From contig JADJNW010000001.1 of NCBI GenBank assembly GCA_016714085.1, positions 1,083,442 through 1,147,441 of the forward strand: a DNA stretch of 64,000 nucleotides. Reading direction: 5' to 3'. Numbering within the stretch: the stretch's first letter is position 1; every line of letters begins with the position of its first letter. Shown piece after piece: positions 28,607-39,996 of this stretch. Position numbers and translations under genes: made by a program. The stretch comes from Saprospiraceae bacterium (lineage in GTDB: Bacteria > Bacteroidota > Bacteroidia > Chitinophagales > Saprospiraceae). The notes under the pieces are model-generated. The model was not told the DNA's origin, did no database searches, and worked only from the letters and a program-made list of their open reading frames with translations.

Positions 28607-29759
28607 TATTCCTCTCCATCCATACTTCCATTGATGTAATAAGCTCCTCGTAGCGCTAGTTGCTCGTTGTCAGCCAGTTCCAATTGTTCAATTTCTATAA
28701 AGTCTCCATCAGAAGCGCCGGTAATGACTGCTGTTTTTCAAAACCATTTACTTTTTAATAAAAATAAAACTTTCGTTACCTTCTTTTATAATAGCGCTGG
28801 TGGGCACTGCTATCACTTCCTTGGCTTGCGTAAGAATGCGCGCTTGTACATAAGTGCCTGCAATCAAATCAATTGGTTCTTTATCAAAATGCCCATGTAC
28901 CATCGTTGTTTTGGTTTCGGGCTCAATCATTTTGCCCACCAGGTGCACCTCGGCAGTATAAACGCGATCGCTACCAGGCATCTGGCATTCAATTCGTTGA
29001 CCTTCTTTGAGTTGGGTACATCTTTGGCAAAAACCTGTAATTCAAGATGGACGTGGCTTCTATCTACAATTTCAAATAATAAATCATTCGGTGACACGAG
29101 CTTCCCGTTATTAATATTTACTTTAGTGATATAACCATTTACAGGTGCATAAAAACTGATCGAAGATTGAATTTCTCCAGTATTTTCAAGCGTTTTGACA
29201 GAAATGCCCAGCAATTCGAGTTCCGCTTTCAAACCTTTGTAGCGCGCTTGTTGGAGATTCAAATCTGCTTTTGCTTGTTCCAGCGTTTTTGCGAAGCGGC
29301 ATCAGCGGCTGCCAGTGTTTCCTTGCGTTTCAGGTCGTTTTGCAAAAATTCTAACTGGCTTTGTACCTCCAGAAATTCCCGTTGCAATTTCACGATATCA
29401 GGATATTTAATAGAAGTTAATAAAGCGCCTTTTTTACAAAATCACCGGGCAACCATTTAGCGGATTGAATAAATCCAGCCGTAGGCGTGAAGACCGAATA
29501 CAAACTATATGGCGGCACTTCAATGAGACCGGGTATCTGACATACCCAGCAATGACGCGCTTTTCGGGCTTGCCTAACTCGATACCGGCCAGTTCCATTT
29601 GTTCGTCGGAAAGCTGTACCAGTCCTATATTTGATTCTGCTGTTTCAGAAACAGGTTCTGCTTTTTATTACAAGCGACAAGAATTAAACCGAAAAATGTA
29701 AAATGTAAAAGATAAAATGTAAAAGATTTAATAAAAGACATTTTTATGATATTTTTCAT
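28607..29759 (-). pseudogene. cusB: RND efflux periplasmic adaptor (CusB/CzcB/MFP), frameshifted
   Basis: Reconstructed as ~384 aa. The start ATG 29757-29759 leads into a lipoprotein signal (FGLILVACNKK). An N-terminal beta/hairpin region follows (VQLSDEQMELAGIELG), then the coiled-coil hairpin (KLQREFLEVQSQLEFLQNDL), lipoyl and barrel parts (YAPVNGYITKVNINNGKLVS) and a C-terminal domain ending INGSMDGEE before the stop at 28607-28609. At least four shifts break it into short frames. It links the inner-membrane pump to the outer-membrane channel. Gene order after the pump matches Czc/Cus operons of Bacteroidota. Confidence 0.75.
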
Positions 29760-29801
29760 GATTTTTTATTTAGTAACAAGAGGCAAGAGTCCATCTACCC
29801 T

Positions 29802-32800
29802 CTACTCATTCGTTAAAAATTGTAATTTCAAAACTGCCTGATTATATTGATGCATCAAATCCAGATAATCCAATTCATTGCGCAAAGCCATTTCCAGACT
29901 TTGTACGTAGCGGAAATAGTCAATTTCACCATTTTGCAACTGCACATTCGCCAAGTCCCGTAATGCTTGAGCTTGCTGACGGAGCGCAGCGCCATTCGTG
30001 TCCAATTGCTGCCGCAATAATGCTGCTTGTTGCATTGCCAACTCCACCTGGCGTTGCAGATTGGAGGTCGCAAGTTGCAAGTTGTTGCTGGCAATAATTT
30101 CCTGCAATTGTGCTTGTTCGATGCGCGCGTTGCGGTTTATTGAAAATTGGTAAGGCTGCGCCGACCGTCAGCCTTGCAACGCAAAATCCGGGCGGATACT
30201 TTGATTAAAATACCCGAATGACCATTCCGGGCTGAGTTGTTTTTGTTGTAAAATGGTCTCGGCTTTAGCCACTTCGCTTTGCTGGAGAAAAGGCGCTGTC
30301 AAAGAACTGGCGCTACCCGTAACCCCTGGCAAGGTTAACTCGCGGAAAGCGTTTTCAGGTAGGATATAATCCTGATTTAAAAAAGCGGTTTGTCGCAAAT
30401 TGGATAATGCTTGTTGGTTTTCTAATTCAGCGTTTGTCAATGTTTTAGAAAGGAGAATTAACTGATTGTCAACCAGTATTTTATCCAGGCGATTAATTTC
30501 TCCTGCGTTTAGTTGAAGCGCAGCTTTTTCGACGATATTTTGATACAAATCTCGCTGCTGCTGCAATAATCGAATTTGTTCGGTGTGATAGGCCCAAGCA
30601 TGCCAATTTTGTTGTACTTGAAAAATAATTTGTCGCTCCAGCAATGCTTTCTCACTCATGAAAAGGGCGATGTTGGTCTTGGCAAGTTCTTTACGCTGCT
30701 TATTGGCGGCGAGATTGCCCAGGCTTTGCGAAGCATCGAAGCGATAATCCACAAGGGTTGTATTGATTTGTCCACTTTCAAGGCTTACACTTCGCTTTCG
30801 GAATTTCGCGTGCGCTAATAATTCCGATTTCTGCCATTTGGATTTGCAAATTCCCATTTTTCAAGGCTGGATGTTCGCGTAAAGCGTGATTGATAGCAGA
30901 ATCAAGGGGTAATGTTTGTTGTGCAAAAACGCTTGTTCCTAGCAAGATCAAAGCAATTGTCGCTACTGCTTGGGCCGGGATTTCCGGGCGGCTCAATTTT
31001 CGATTGACTAAATAATATAATACGGGCAATAAAATCAACGTGAGCAGCGTCGCTGTAATCAAGCCTCCAATCACTACGGTCGCTAAAGGTTTTTGTACTT
31101 CTGCGCCATTGGATGTAGAAAGCGCCATCGGCAGGAAGCCAAGCGCAGCAACGGTTGCAGTCATAATGACCGGGCGCATCCGTATCAAGCTGCCTTCGAT
31201 TACGATTTCTCGAATGTCGGTTTTTCCTTCTTCGTAACGCATTCTGTTGAAATGACTTATGAGTACAATCCCATTCAGTACGGCCACGCCAAACAAAGCA
31301 ATAAATCCAACACCTGCCGAAATGCTGAAGGGCATCCCGCGCATCCACAACGCAAGCACACCACCAATCGCCGACATCGGCACCGCGGTGAAGATCATCA
31401 CAGCATATTTCAATTTCCCAAAAGTGAAATACAACAATACAAAAATCAGAAGCAAGGCTACTGGTACTGCAATGGCGAGCCTTTGCTGCGCTTTTTGCAG
31501 ATTTTCAAATTGACCACCGTATTGAATGCTATAGCCTGGCGGCATTTTTAGTTGGGCAGTCAAAGCTGTCTCTACATCGGCAACAAGGCTGGCGATGTCA
31601 CGGTTTCTCACGTTCACGCCAATGGTGATGCGGCGGCGAGCGCTTTCGCGCGAAATTTGCATCGGACCTTCAGTATAATGAGCGGTTGCCACTTCGCTGA
31701 GCGGGATGACCGCTTCATTGTCAAGATGAATAAACAACCGACTCAGATCGAGCTCATTGCGTGATTGCTCGTTTAATCTGACAACCAAATCAAATTTTCG
31801 CTCATTTTCAAATACAACACCAGCGGTCTCGCCCGCGTAAGCAGCGCGAACCAGCGTATTGAGTTCTTGAATATTCAAACCATATTCGGCAATTTTTTGG
31901 CGATTGTATTCACCATCAATTGTGGCAAGCCTTCGGTTTGTTCTACTTTGACATCGGCAGCACCGGGAATATCATTGATAATATTGGCAGCTTGATCAGC
32001 AAGGCGTTTTAATTCTTCTACATTTTCGCCAAAAATTTTCACAGCAAGGTCGGCCTTTGCACCTGTCATTAACTCGTTGAAACGCAATTGAATAGGTTGT
32101 GTAAATTCAAAAGAGGCCCCCGTGATTACTTCCAATTTTGCCTTCATTTTTTCCACCAATTCTTCCCGCGTTTCAGCGCTGACCCATTCTTCTTTTTCTT
32201 TTAGGATAATCATAATGTCCGCATCTTCAATGGCCATAGGATCGGTGGGAACTTCAGCGGTGCCGATTTTAGAAACGACGTGTTTTACTTCAGGAAAATT
32301 TTTTAATAGAATCTGCTCTGCTTTAGTAGAAGTGTTGACACTTTCCGTGAGTGAACTTCCGGGTTGAATGGCCATTTGCATCGCCAGATCACCTTCTTCC
32401 AAAGTAGGAATAAACTCTGCGCCTAACGATCTGAAAATCAGGAAAGCTGCCAGCAAAAAAGCCGTTGCCAATCCCAAAATGAGAGATGGAAAACGCAAGG
32501 CAAATTTAATGGTAGGGCGGTACATCCGACGCAGGAAATTAACAAACTTATCGGCGAAGCTCTGATGTGTACGTATTTTCTTAGGCATAACCAAAGCCGT
32601 CATCATTGGTACATAAGTCAGGGAAAGCAACAATGCCCCCAATACTGCAAAACTAAAGGTCATTGCCATCGGACGGAACATTTTCCTTCTGTGCCCGTCA
32701 AGGTCATAATTGGGATGAAGACAATGAGAATGATAAACACCCCAAAAACCGCTGCCCTAAAGAGCTTCGCGGAAGCATCGCCACAATGTTATCCATTTCG

Positions 32801-34093
32801 GTTTGCGTAAGTTGCTTCCCCAACGTAATAAGTGAAAATAGTATGCAAAACGCCTTCCACTACGATCACCGCGCCATCTACTACAATGCCAAAGTCAATC
32901 GCACCGAGCGACATGAGATTAGCGCTAACGCCGAAATAATTCATCAAAATGAGCGCAAAGAGCATCGCCAAAGGGATGACCGAGGCGACCACCATGCCTG
33001 CTCGTAGATCGCCGAGCAGCAGCACCAGCACCAACACCACAATAATGCCGCCTTCCAACAGATTTTTCTCAACCGTTTTGATCGTCTTACCCACCAACAA
33101 GGAGCGGTCGAGGTAAGGATATAATTCTACACCGGGAGGCAAGGATTTTTTTACTTCTTCGATTCGTTCCTGCACATTGGCAATGGCTTCGGAAGAATTC
33201 GCGCCTTTGAACATGAGCGTAATGCCGCCCACCACTTCGCCTTTGCCATCCATCGTCATCGCGCCGAAGCGCTTGGGCGCGCCGAGTTGTACCTTTGCAA
33301 CATTTTTTACCAAAACAGGAATACCTTGCCGATTGGAGACGACAATATTTTCAATATCTCCTGCATTTTTCACAATCCCTTCAGTACGAATATAAAATGC
33401 ATTTGGAGTTTTTTCTATATAACTGCCGCCTGTATTTTGATTATTACGTTCCAATGCATTAAAGACTTCGGGAATAGAAACATCGTAACTCTGTAGCAAA
33501 ATAGGGTCGAGTGCGACCTCGTATTGTTTTAAAAAGCCACCAAAACTACTCACTTCGATGATGCCAGGAATACCTGCAAGCTGGCGTTTGACAATCCAAT
33601 CCTGGATCGTGCGCAATTCCATTGCATCATATCGATTTTCGTAGCCGGGTTGTACCTCTAGCACATACTGGTAGATTTCGCCCAAGCCCGTTGTAATCGG
33701 CATCAGATCAGGCGTGCCTAATCCTGACGGAATCTCACTAATTGCCTGATCGATCTGCTCTTTCACATACTGCCTGGCGTGCAAAATGGGTACGTGATCT
33801 TCAAAAACAATAGTGACCACAGACAAACCAAAGCGAGAAATCGAGCGGATTTCAACGACATTCGGGATATTGGCCATTACTACTTCCACCGGATAAGTAA
33901 TAAATTGTTCGACCTCCTGGGGGGCCAGGGATTGAGATACGGTGACCACTTGCACCTGATTGTTGGTGATATCGGGAACAGCGTCGATCGGAAGGCTTTG
34001 TAGTGCAACAACACCAGCGCCGATCAGCCCAATGACCAACATAGCAATGATGAGTTTATTCCTCACGGAAAACTCAATGATAGATTTAATCAT
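29802..34093 (-). CDS. cusA: CusA/CzcA heavy-metal RND pump fused to a TolC-like domain (frameshifted)
   Basis: Reconstructed as ~1430 aa. The pump starts at 34093 (MIKSIIEFSVRNKLIIAMLV) and has the family motifs of helix 4 (MSLGAIDFGIVVDGAVIVVE) and the porter domains. The pump ends near LILLPVLYYLVNRK at about 31000 and runs without a stop into QTLPLDSAINHALREHPALK, the start of an outer-membrane efflux (TolC) domain that continues to 29802. Breaks lie near 32730, 31876, 30810 and 30140. Fused CusA-TolC proteins are known in Bacteroidota. It should export Cu/Ag or Co/Zn/Cd; the metal cannot be assigned by eye. Confidence 0.85.
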
Positions 34094-34211
34094 TATTAAA
34101 GTGTAAAATTCTGATTATCAAAAGAAAATTCAAAAGAAGGCTTAGGAATTGGAAATAGCAAAAAGGAAAGCACAGAAACTCGTTCCGACTTCCCACTTCG
34201 CATTTCCTACT

Positions 34212-34616
34212 TCAAAAGTGTACAGGAGGACGAAAAATGCCAGTTAGGAATCCCGCTAGATTCGGAGATTGGACAAGTTGAAAAATAGTTGAGATATTTT
34301 TAATAAATGTAAGTTGCAGTAAAGCAAGTTCTTGTACTTCGATGGCGGCTATGGAATTTCCGAGCGAATGCAGCGGCAATTGGCTATGCTCCTGCTGATG
34401 CCCTTGCCCATGCTCGTCGGGCTGAAAAAAATGCAATTCGACGAATTTCCAAAGGGAAGTCGTCCTGCCAGCTTTGGCTTCTTCTTGCAGGTGTTGCTGA
34501 AAATGCTTGAAAGCGTAAATGACCTTTGGCAATTGCCCAAAATCTGCTCTAGGGAAGAGGCTTCCCAGAAACATATAAGCAGCCATTATGAGCGCAATTG
34601 CCTTCATACATTTCAA
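34212..34616 (-). CDS. Small exported protein at head of metal-efflux operon
   Basis: 134 aa. The N-terminus (MKCMKAIALIMAAYMFLGSL) is a signal peptide. The mature part is rich in H and Q (FFQPDEHGQGHQQEHSQLPLH) and has no cysteine pair. It ends in GIFRPPVHF, a conserved-looking tail. It lies 118 bp upstream of the pump and in the same direction. Small histidine-rich proteins often precede czc genes in this phylum and may bind metal. The function is not established. Confidence 0.65.
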   Translation of the reverse strand: MKCMKAIALIMAAYMFLGSLFPRADFGQLPKVIYAFKHFQQHLQEEAKAGRTTSLWKFVELHFFQPDEHGQGHQQEHSQLPLHSLGNSIAAIEVQELALLQLTFIKNISTIFQLVQSPNLAGFLTGIFRPPVHF

Positions 34617-34699
34617 TTACACTGCAAAGATAAGACTTTCCCAGCAGATGAAATGTGAAGGATGTTACATATTAGGGTTATTTAGAATCAGTCTATGTT

Positions 34700-35844
34700 C
34701 TAAGTAAGAATCCTCCTGCGTTGATTGATTTTATTGATCCAAATGATGGTGCCGGTAATCGGCAAGCTTGTACCCACCAAACACGCCAGAAAATATAGGA
34801 TCATCAAGGGCAAGCCCAGGATTTCACCGGTATGCAAAAAGCGATTGATGTAGCGGAATTTGGAAACTGCGCTTCGATCTTTGAATTGCTCTACTTCAAC
34901 CAATGCGCCTGTTTTTGAGTCAAATTGAGCAGTTTCGGATAAGCGCGCGCCCAAAGCATTATCGTAATTGTATTTGCCGATGCTAATGTTACCCTCTTCT
35001 TCACGAGGAAAAGAGAAGCTTACTTCTGAATTATAAGGCAGCGCTTCATAGGAGCTATTTAGAATATTTTGATAAAAATGGAGCGTATCTTGAAGACTAT
35101 CTTCGATAAGACTTGTAGATTTTGCTTGTTCTTTAGGTGTTTTCGTTCCTTGTTCTTCACCAATGAGTTTATTCACGCCATTTCTGAGCCATTCTTGCGA
35201 AATGTACAAACCCGAAAATGCCATTACAAATAACAAAAGCAATGCGTAAAAGCCCAACACATTATGCAATTGATAATTGAGCGCTTTCCAGGGAGTGCGC
35301 CAGGAAATGGTGAGTCCGGTTTTCAAAGCTTTTAATTTTGGTGGAAGCCATAGAATAAAGCCCGTGATGGTCATTATCACAAAAATCAAAGTGGCAATGC
35401 CAACGATCGTTCTGCCAGGATTGCGTATTAAAAGCCAGCGATGTAACTGGACGTTTTTTGTAAAAAATTGAGCTACAGCCATATTGCGCTCACCCAGGAG
35501 CTTGCCATTATAAGGGTTGACATAGACATATAAAGGTTCTTTTGTTTTGGGGTTGGTCGCTCCGATTAAAACGGATTTATTGGCGGCATCAGGAATAGTC
35601 AGGCGATTGATTTTGGCATTATATTTTTGATTAAAATTTGCCATTAACACGTCAATTGGCAGTCGCTGATTCTGCGGCTCAATGTACACGGCATCTTTAT
35701 TGATCCAGTATTCGATGTATTTTGAAACGCAAGGACAGAACCTGTGAGGCATATAACAAAAACAATAATGCCACTTGCCAGCCCCAGCCAAAGATGGGCT
35801 TCACCAACAATCCATTTGAACCAGCTTTTATGTTTGGGTTTCAT
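34700..35844 (-). CDS. PepSY-associated transmembrane protein (one frameshift)
   Basis: About 382 aa. The true start is 35844 (MKPKHKSWFKWIVGEAHLWL), whose first helix GLASGIIVFVICLTGSVLAF then shifts frame near 35720 into the 34700-35791 frame. Further helices are near IVGIATLIFVIMTITGFILWL, VLGFYALLLLFVMAFSGLYI and ILYFLACLVGTSLPITGTIIW. Conserved histidines include HLWL, HRWLL and HTGEI. PepSY_TM proteins usually accompany siderophore or iron uptake, and some act as ferric reductases. It is transcribed toward the efflux operon, but 83 bp and a separate start suggest its own unit. Confidence 0.8.
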
Positions 35845-35990
35845 ATCGGTTTATTTTCAAATCGGGGACGAAGTTACTTAGATGGAATCCAAATAAGAGA
35901 AGCATTTCAGAATTATCCTAATCTTTACCTATCATTTGCATCAACAATTAGAATTTAGGTATGAAGATATACCTAATAATAGGTAGAACA

Positions 35991-36022
35991 AAAAAGGCTG
36001 CGCAGCAATACCGAGCAGCCTT
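35991..36022 (-). terminator. Rho-independent terminator (minus strand)
   Basis: Stem AAGGCTGC/GCAGCCTT (35994-36001 with 36015-36022). Read on the minus strand it is followed by a run of T. It lies downstream of the membrane-protein gene at 36447-37215. Confidence 0.65.
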
Positions 36023-36159
36023 AGAATCGACAGCAAAAACTACCATCGGGAAGGGGACATGGTTATTTGGGGGTCACCAGGGTATAGTTTTACAAGTTTA
36101 TTACATATTAATTAATATTATGAAATACTATCAAGTAAATGTTGATAAAATGCTTATGA

Positions 36160-36192
36160 TTGGCGAAGTTCTAATTTTAAGAACTTCGCCAA
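36160..36192. repeat. Perfect 13-bp inverted repeat
   Basis: TTGGCGAAGTTCT at 36160-36172 pairs with AGAACTTCGCCAA at 36180-36192 across a 7-nt loop. No T-run follows on either strand, so it is not a standard terminator. Confidence 0.7.
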
Positions 36193-36446
36193 ATCCAGTA
36201 GGGACTATTCAAAGAGATTTTGTTCAAGGATAAAAAAATTGCATGGATCGGAGGTGTATTTCAGGTTGCCGATACAAAGATCAGATTATTATAGAAAAGA
36301 GGGTATCCCCAATGTTGGGGAATGTATGTCAAATTATACTTAGATACGCATCAGTAGTTATTATAAAACAACTAAAACGCTTTTCATTTATTTAAACCGA
36401 GGATTAACTTTATTAATCCTCGGTCTTGTTTTGTGCTAAGGTATCT

Positions 36447-37215
36447 TCATTTCCCCCTAAAGGGATGTACTTGGCGTAGCGCATTCCAAAAACCTATGGC
36501 AAATAGTATTTGAGCTATAATCAGGAAACCATTTTTAATTGTGGATAAACTTACAAAGAAAGAGTAATTTTCCTTATGTATTAGATCTCCTGTGGCATAC
36601 AAAAAAAAGCCTATTAAATGCGGAATGATTAATCCAAAACTCATCCAAAAGTAAGGGTTTTTAAGTATTGGCAAAACCAAATGAGATTTATATAGATGCC
36701 ACAAAATAAAGAATGCCACTCCGAACACAAAAATAGCAACCGCAGTGGGATTAAATTTACCAAATATTTGATAACCTTCTATAAAAGGTAATTAATTAAT
36801 ACTATGATTAAGAGAATAGTAGATAGCCATTTTATATAGTTCCCATATCGATTATAACGAAGTAATAAGTAATAAAACCATCCTATGAAAATAAAATCAT
36901 TAATGTAGAATAAAATACTCAAAAGCTGGTGTCTTGAATGCCCCACCAATCTAAATAATCTTTTATGTCCTCATAATATTTATTAGCAAACCAAAAAAAT
37001 GAGTGTTGAACAATATTAAATAAAAGAGCAAATACACGATACCAGAAAAATACTCTTAATGGTTCATTAAGACTTTTACGCTGCCATATTGCTACCGCTA
37101 TTGGTATTAGAATAGTAGCTGCGGTGATTCTGGCAAAATCAACTTCACCATGATTATAACAGATTAAAGTTTTAACTTTGACTATTAATATTATGATTCG
37201 ATTACCTTTACTCAA
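36447..37215 (-). CDS. Integral membrane protein of unknown function (frameshifted)
   Basis: Frames 36919-37215 and 36447-36728 are joined by an open stretch that reads LSILFYINDFIFIGWFYYLL and EGYQIFGKFNPTAVAIFVFG. Together they give ~240 aa with about seven hydrophobic segments. Conserved-looking features are KSLNEPLRVFFWYRVFALLF and YLDWWGIQDTSF. The N-terminal start is uncertain and could be as late as the first ATG-like codons before VDFARITAATILIP. It lies downstream of a two-component system in many-helix sensor style, but no catalytic domain is visible. Confidence 0.6.
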
Positions 37216-37341
37216 CTTATTAATCTACTTTAGAATGGGAGGTGAACAAAACAATTCCATGCACTGCCCACATCCTAATACTACCGAGAAAACCAAAAGA
37301 TCATTTTCTCAAGAATCATAAGCAATCAATAAACCTAAACT

Positions 37342-37818
37342 TTATGGAGAAGGGATTTTAAAACCATTAAGCGTACCATCATTACCTGTACCTGTACCAA
37401 GTAATGTCACTTAGCTGCATTGAAAATGCAAAGAAATTACCGTTATTATCTTTGCCAATACGTCCCCAAATAATATGTTCATTAGGAGTTGCAATATTTG
37501 CTCTGATTTCATCAAAATCGGATTCATTTAGCACAAAATAATAATCATTCCTTGTACATTTGGGTCTTCAAGTACTTCCTCATAATTGCCATCAAAAAAC
37601 TAACCATCTACCATCTATTTCATTTGGCTAAAAATATCAGTAATACGTAAGGCGGCTTCATCTGTAGTAGAAGGCGAACAGGCGTTTTAGTTTCCAAAAA
37701 GCAATTGGAAACATTTTTCATTATTAGCAGATCCCCAATAATTAGTAACAAATGTTGTCATTTGTGTTTCTGTAGAAAGATTGTCAATTGCACTGGAGGT
37801 TTTTCGAATATTTGCCAT
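37342..37818 (-). pseudogene. Broken small hypothetical gene
   Basis: From ATG 37816-37818 the frame reads MANIRKTSSAIDNLSTETQM and TNYWGSANNEKCFQLLFGN, then stops. Recognisable protein resumes in other frames: STTDEAALRITDIFSQMK, NYEEVLEDPNVQGMI and finally GTGNDGTLNGFKIPSP before TAA at 37342-37344. At least three lesions lie within 480 bp. No family recognised. It sits directly after the papain-like peptidase and could be co-transcribed with it. Confidence 0.55.
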
Positions 37819-37852
37819 GATTAAAAAATTATAATGTTTAATAAATTGATTT

Positions 37853-39257
37853 TCAACCCAATTTTATAGGCTTTATTTTCTTTTTACCGAAAATTTTTCC
37901 TAAATTAATAAAACAGTCCTTTTTAGGAATGCCATAAGTATTTACAGTAATAGTCTTCAATGCTTTAAGAATATCTTTTTCTTTATAGAAATTTCCAACT
38001 ATAGCAGGTTGGGAAGGTCCAAAATAATCGGGATAAGTTGATATTGGACTCCATATATATTCATTATTTATTTGGCGTCGATAGAATTGATAATGAAGAG
38101 GATAAGTACTTACTATTTCATCTGATAAAAATTCTGAAACATCTTCGGGAACATCACATAAAGAAATTGATTTTACAATCCAATTACCATTGGTTAACTT
38201 TTCCAGAGTCGTAGTTATAGGAGGATTAGATTGCTTATAAACAACTTCATTAACCTCTACAACATGTTCTAAAGAATCAAAAAGGAGGGTTATTGTTTTT
38301 AGTATCTAATACATTATTTAATGAAATAAATTTCTTTTTGATTCTTGAATAGATAAAATCCTGGTTAATAAAAGCTTGGTATTCCTCATCTGTATATGTA
38401 CTCTTCAGTGTCCCAATAAAATTGCCTAAGCTATCTCTTATTTCTTTTACTGTATTCACTAACAAGCTATTAGTAAAAGGTTCTTCGCTATCACAAGAAC
38501 TGCAAGTCTGATCTGTCTTTGGGAAAATATTATATGTGTACGCTAAGACACAATTAACTTGGCTATCATTTAAATCTCTTAAAAAAGAGGAGTAAGGAAT
38601 CATTCTTTCGCATCCTTCGCATACATTCCAAGGATCGTTTATGACTACGAATTGCAGCATTTGATTATCTTCTACGCTAAAACTCTCAAAATATCCTTTA
38701 CCGACAACCGCGTGGCTGGTAATCTGAGTTTGTTCTCCTGATTTAGTAATCACTAAGATAAAAGGGCGACATGAATCTATCTGGTCAACTATATCTGACC
38801 ATGACATAGTATTAGCTGATAATCCTGGATTTACCTCTTGCACAGAATTATAACTGCGGTTTGAAAATAGTAAATCGAACCATTGGACTGTAGGATTTGG
38901 AACATTATCATCTATATAAACAGGCAATGCCGCGTAACAAAGTTTAAAAGGTCTATTTGATGTAGTACAAGATGTCTCGCATGAGTTTTGATGGCACATG
39001 CAATCTGCTACATTGTATGGCGAATTAGTTACAGGCTGATTGGGAATTATTTTCGCATAATTTATACTTAAATATTCTGTTGCTAAATCCCATTGAGCAA
39101 CTGTAGTATTATGGTAGTCGAATACCATTTGCATACTTGCAGCCCAGCACCACTTATTAGTTTGCTGTGGGTGCATAGTAACTGGTAATACTTGCGCGCT
39201 TAAACTTGCAATGTTAATAGTGTAAAAGGAAATTAAATTAATCAAAGCGTTTCTCAT
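37853..39257 (-). CDS. Secreted papain-like cysteine peptidase (one frameshift)
   Basis: About 468 aa. A signal peptide covers 1-22. The active-site motif NKWCWAASMQMVFDYH places the nucleophile at C37. A histidine in TSHAVVGKGY (H182) and N207 in VVINDPW complete a papain-like/C39-like triad. A cysteine-rich segment (CMCHQNSCETSC) lies near 86-97. The frame stops at 38277 after NNNPPF, but a one-base change in a TTTTT run restores FDSLEHVVEVNEVVYKQ and runs to the TGA at 37853-37855, adding ~140 residues. It is encoded directly downstream of the response regulator and so is a likely target or partner of that system. Its substrate is unknown. Confidence 0.75.
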
Positions 39258-39278
39258 AATAATCTGAGGTTTAGTTTT

Positions 39279-39929
39279 TTAAGGAATAAGTCTGAGTTGA
39301 ATCGCCTTTTGTATGGCTTCCCCCCGGCAATTGACATGTAATTTCCTATAAATATTTCGCGTATGTGAATGTACCGTGTAATAACCGATATTCATTTCCT
39401 GAGCAATATTTTCGTACGTCCAACCAGGTTCAGATTCCATATAATTCAAGACTTTTAGCTCTGTTTCCGTCAATTTTACATACTCTGAACTGGCCTGTAC
39501 TTCTTTATGCCTGAAAAAAGTAGCAACTTTATTCGCAACGGCGGGTGAAAAATACCCACCACCATTATGCACATCCACAATAGCAGCTTCTATTTTCTTT
39601 AGAGAGTCGGTTTTAAGTGCATATCCTAATGCGCCGCGACTAAGTGCTACAAAAATCCGATGACTATCTTCAAACTGGGTTTGAATCATCACCTTGGTAT
39701 CGGTATTTGCGTCATTAATTTTTGACATTGCATCCAAGCCAGATATGCCCGGCATTTCAATATCCATCAGTACTACATCTGGCTTATATTCTTTTATTTG
39801 GGGTACGGCTTTTTCTGCATTATGAAAAACTTCAGTAATGAATACTTGCTTTGAATCCTCGAAGTAATCGGAAAGCGTTTCCGCAAAGTTTTTATTATCC
39901 TCAAATAGTAATACTCGAATCGGACTCAT
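39279..39929 (-). CDS. NarL/FixJ-type response regulator
   Basis: 216 aa. The receiver domain (residues ~4-120) has the acidic pair FEDN, phosphoacceptor D56 in VVLMDIEMPG and the QTQFEDS switch region. The LuxR-type HTH spans about 152-212 (LTETELKVLNYMES to YRKLHVNCRGEAIQKA). It activates or represses transcription on phosphorylation by the kinase encoded 67 bp upstream. Confidence 0.92.
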   Translation of the reverse strand: MSPIRVLLFEDNKNFAETLSDYFEDSKQVFITEVFHNAEKAVPQIKEYKPDVVLMDIEMPGISGLDAMSKINDANTDTKVMIQTQFEDSHRIFVALSRGALGYALKTDSLKKIEAAIVDVHNGGGYFSPAVANKVATFFRHKEVQASSEYVKLTETELKVLNYMESEPGWTYENIAQEMNIGYYTVHSHTRNIYRKLHVNCRGEAIQKAIQLRLIP

Positions 39930-39996
39930 AAAAATGAATTTTGGGGTAAAGAAAATGATGAAATTAAAATTATTATATCCCCAATTTTGGGGGTAT

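Larger units (their letters stand above)
35845..36446. other. Intergenic region without recognisable gene
   Basis: About 600 bp. It holds a terminator hairpin for minus-strand transcription (35991-36022) and a perfect 13-bp stem at 36160-36192. The short open frames here have no family features. Confidence 0.5.
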
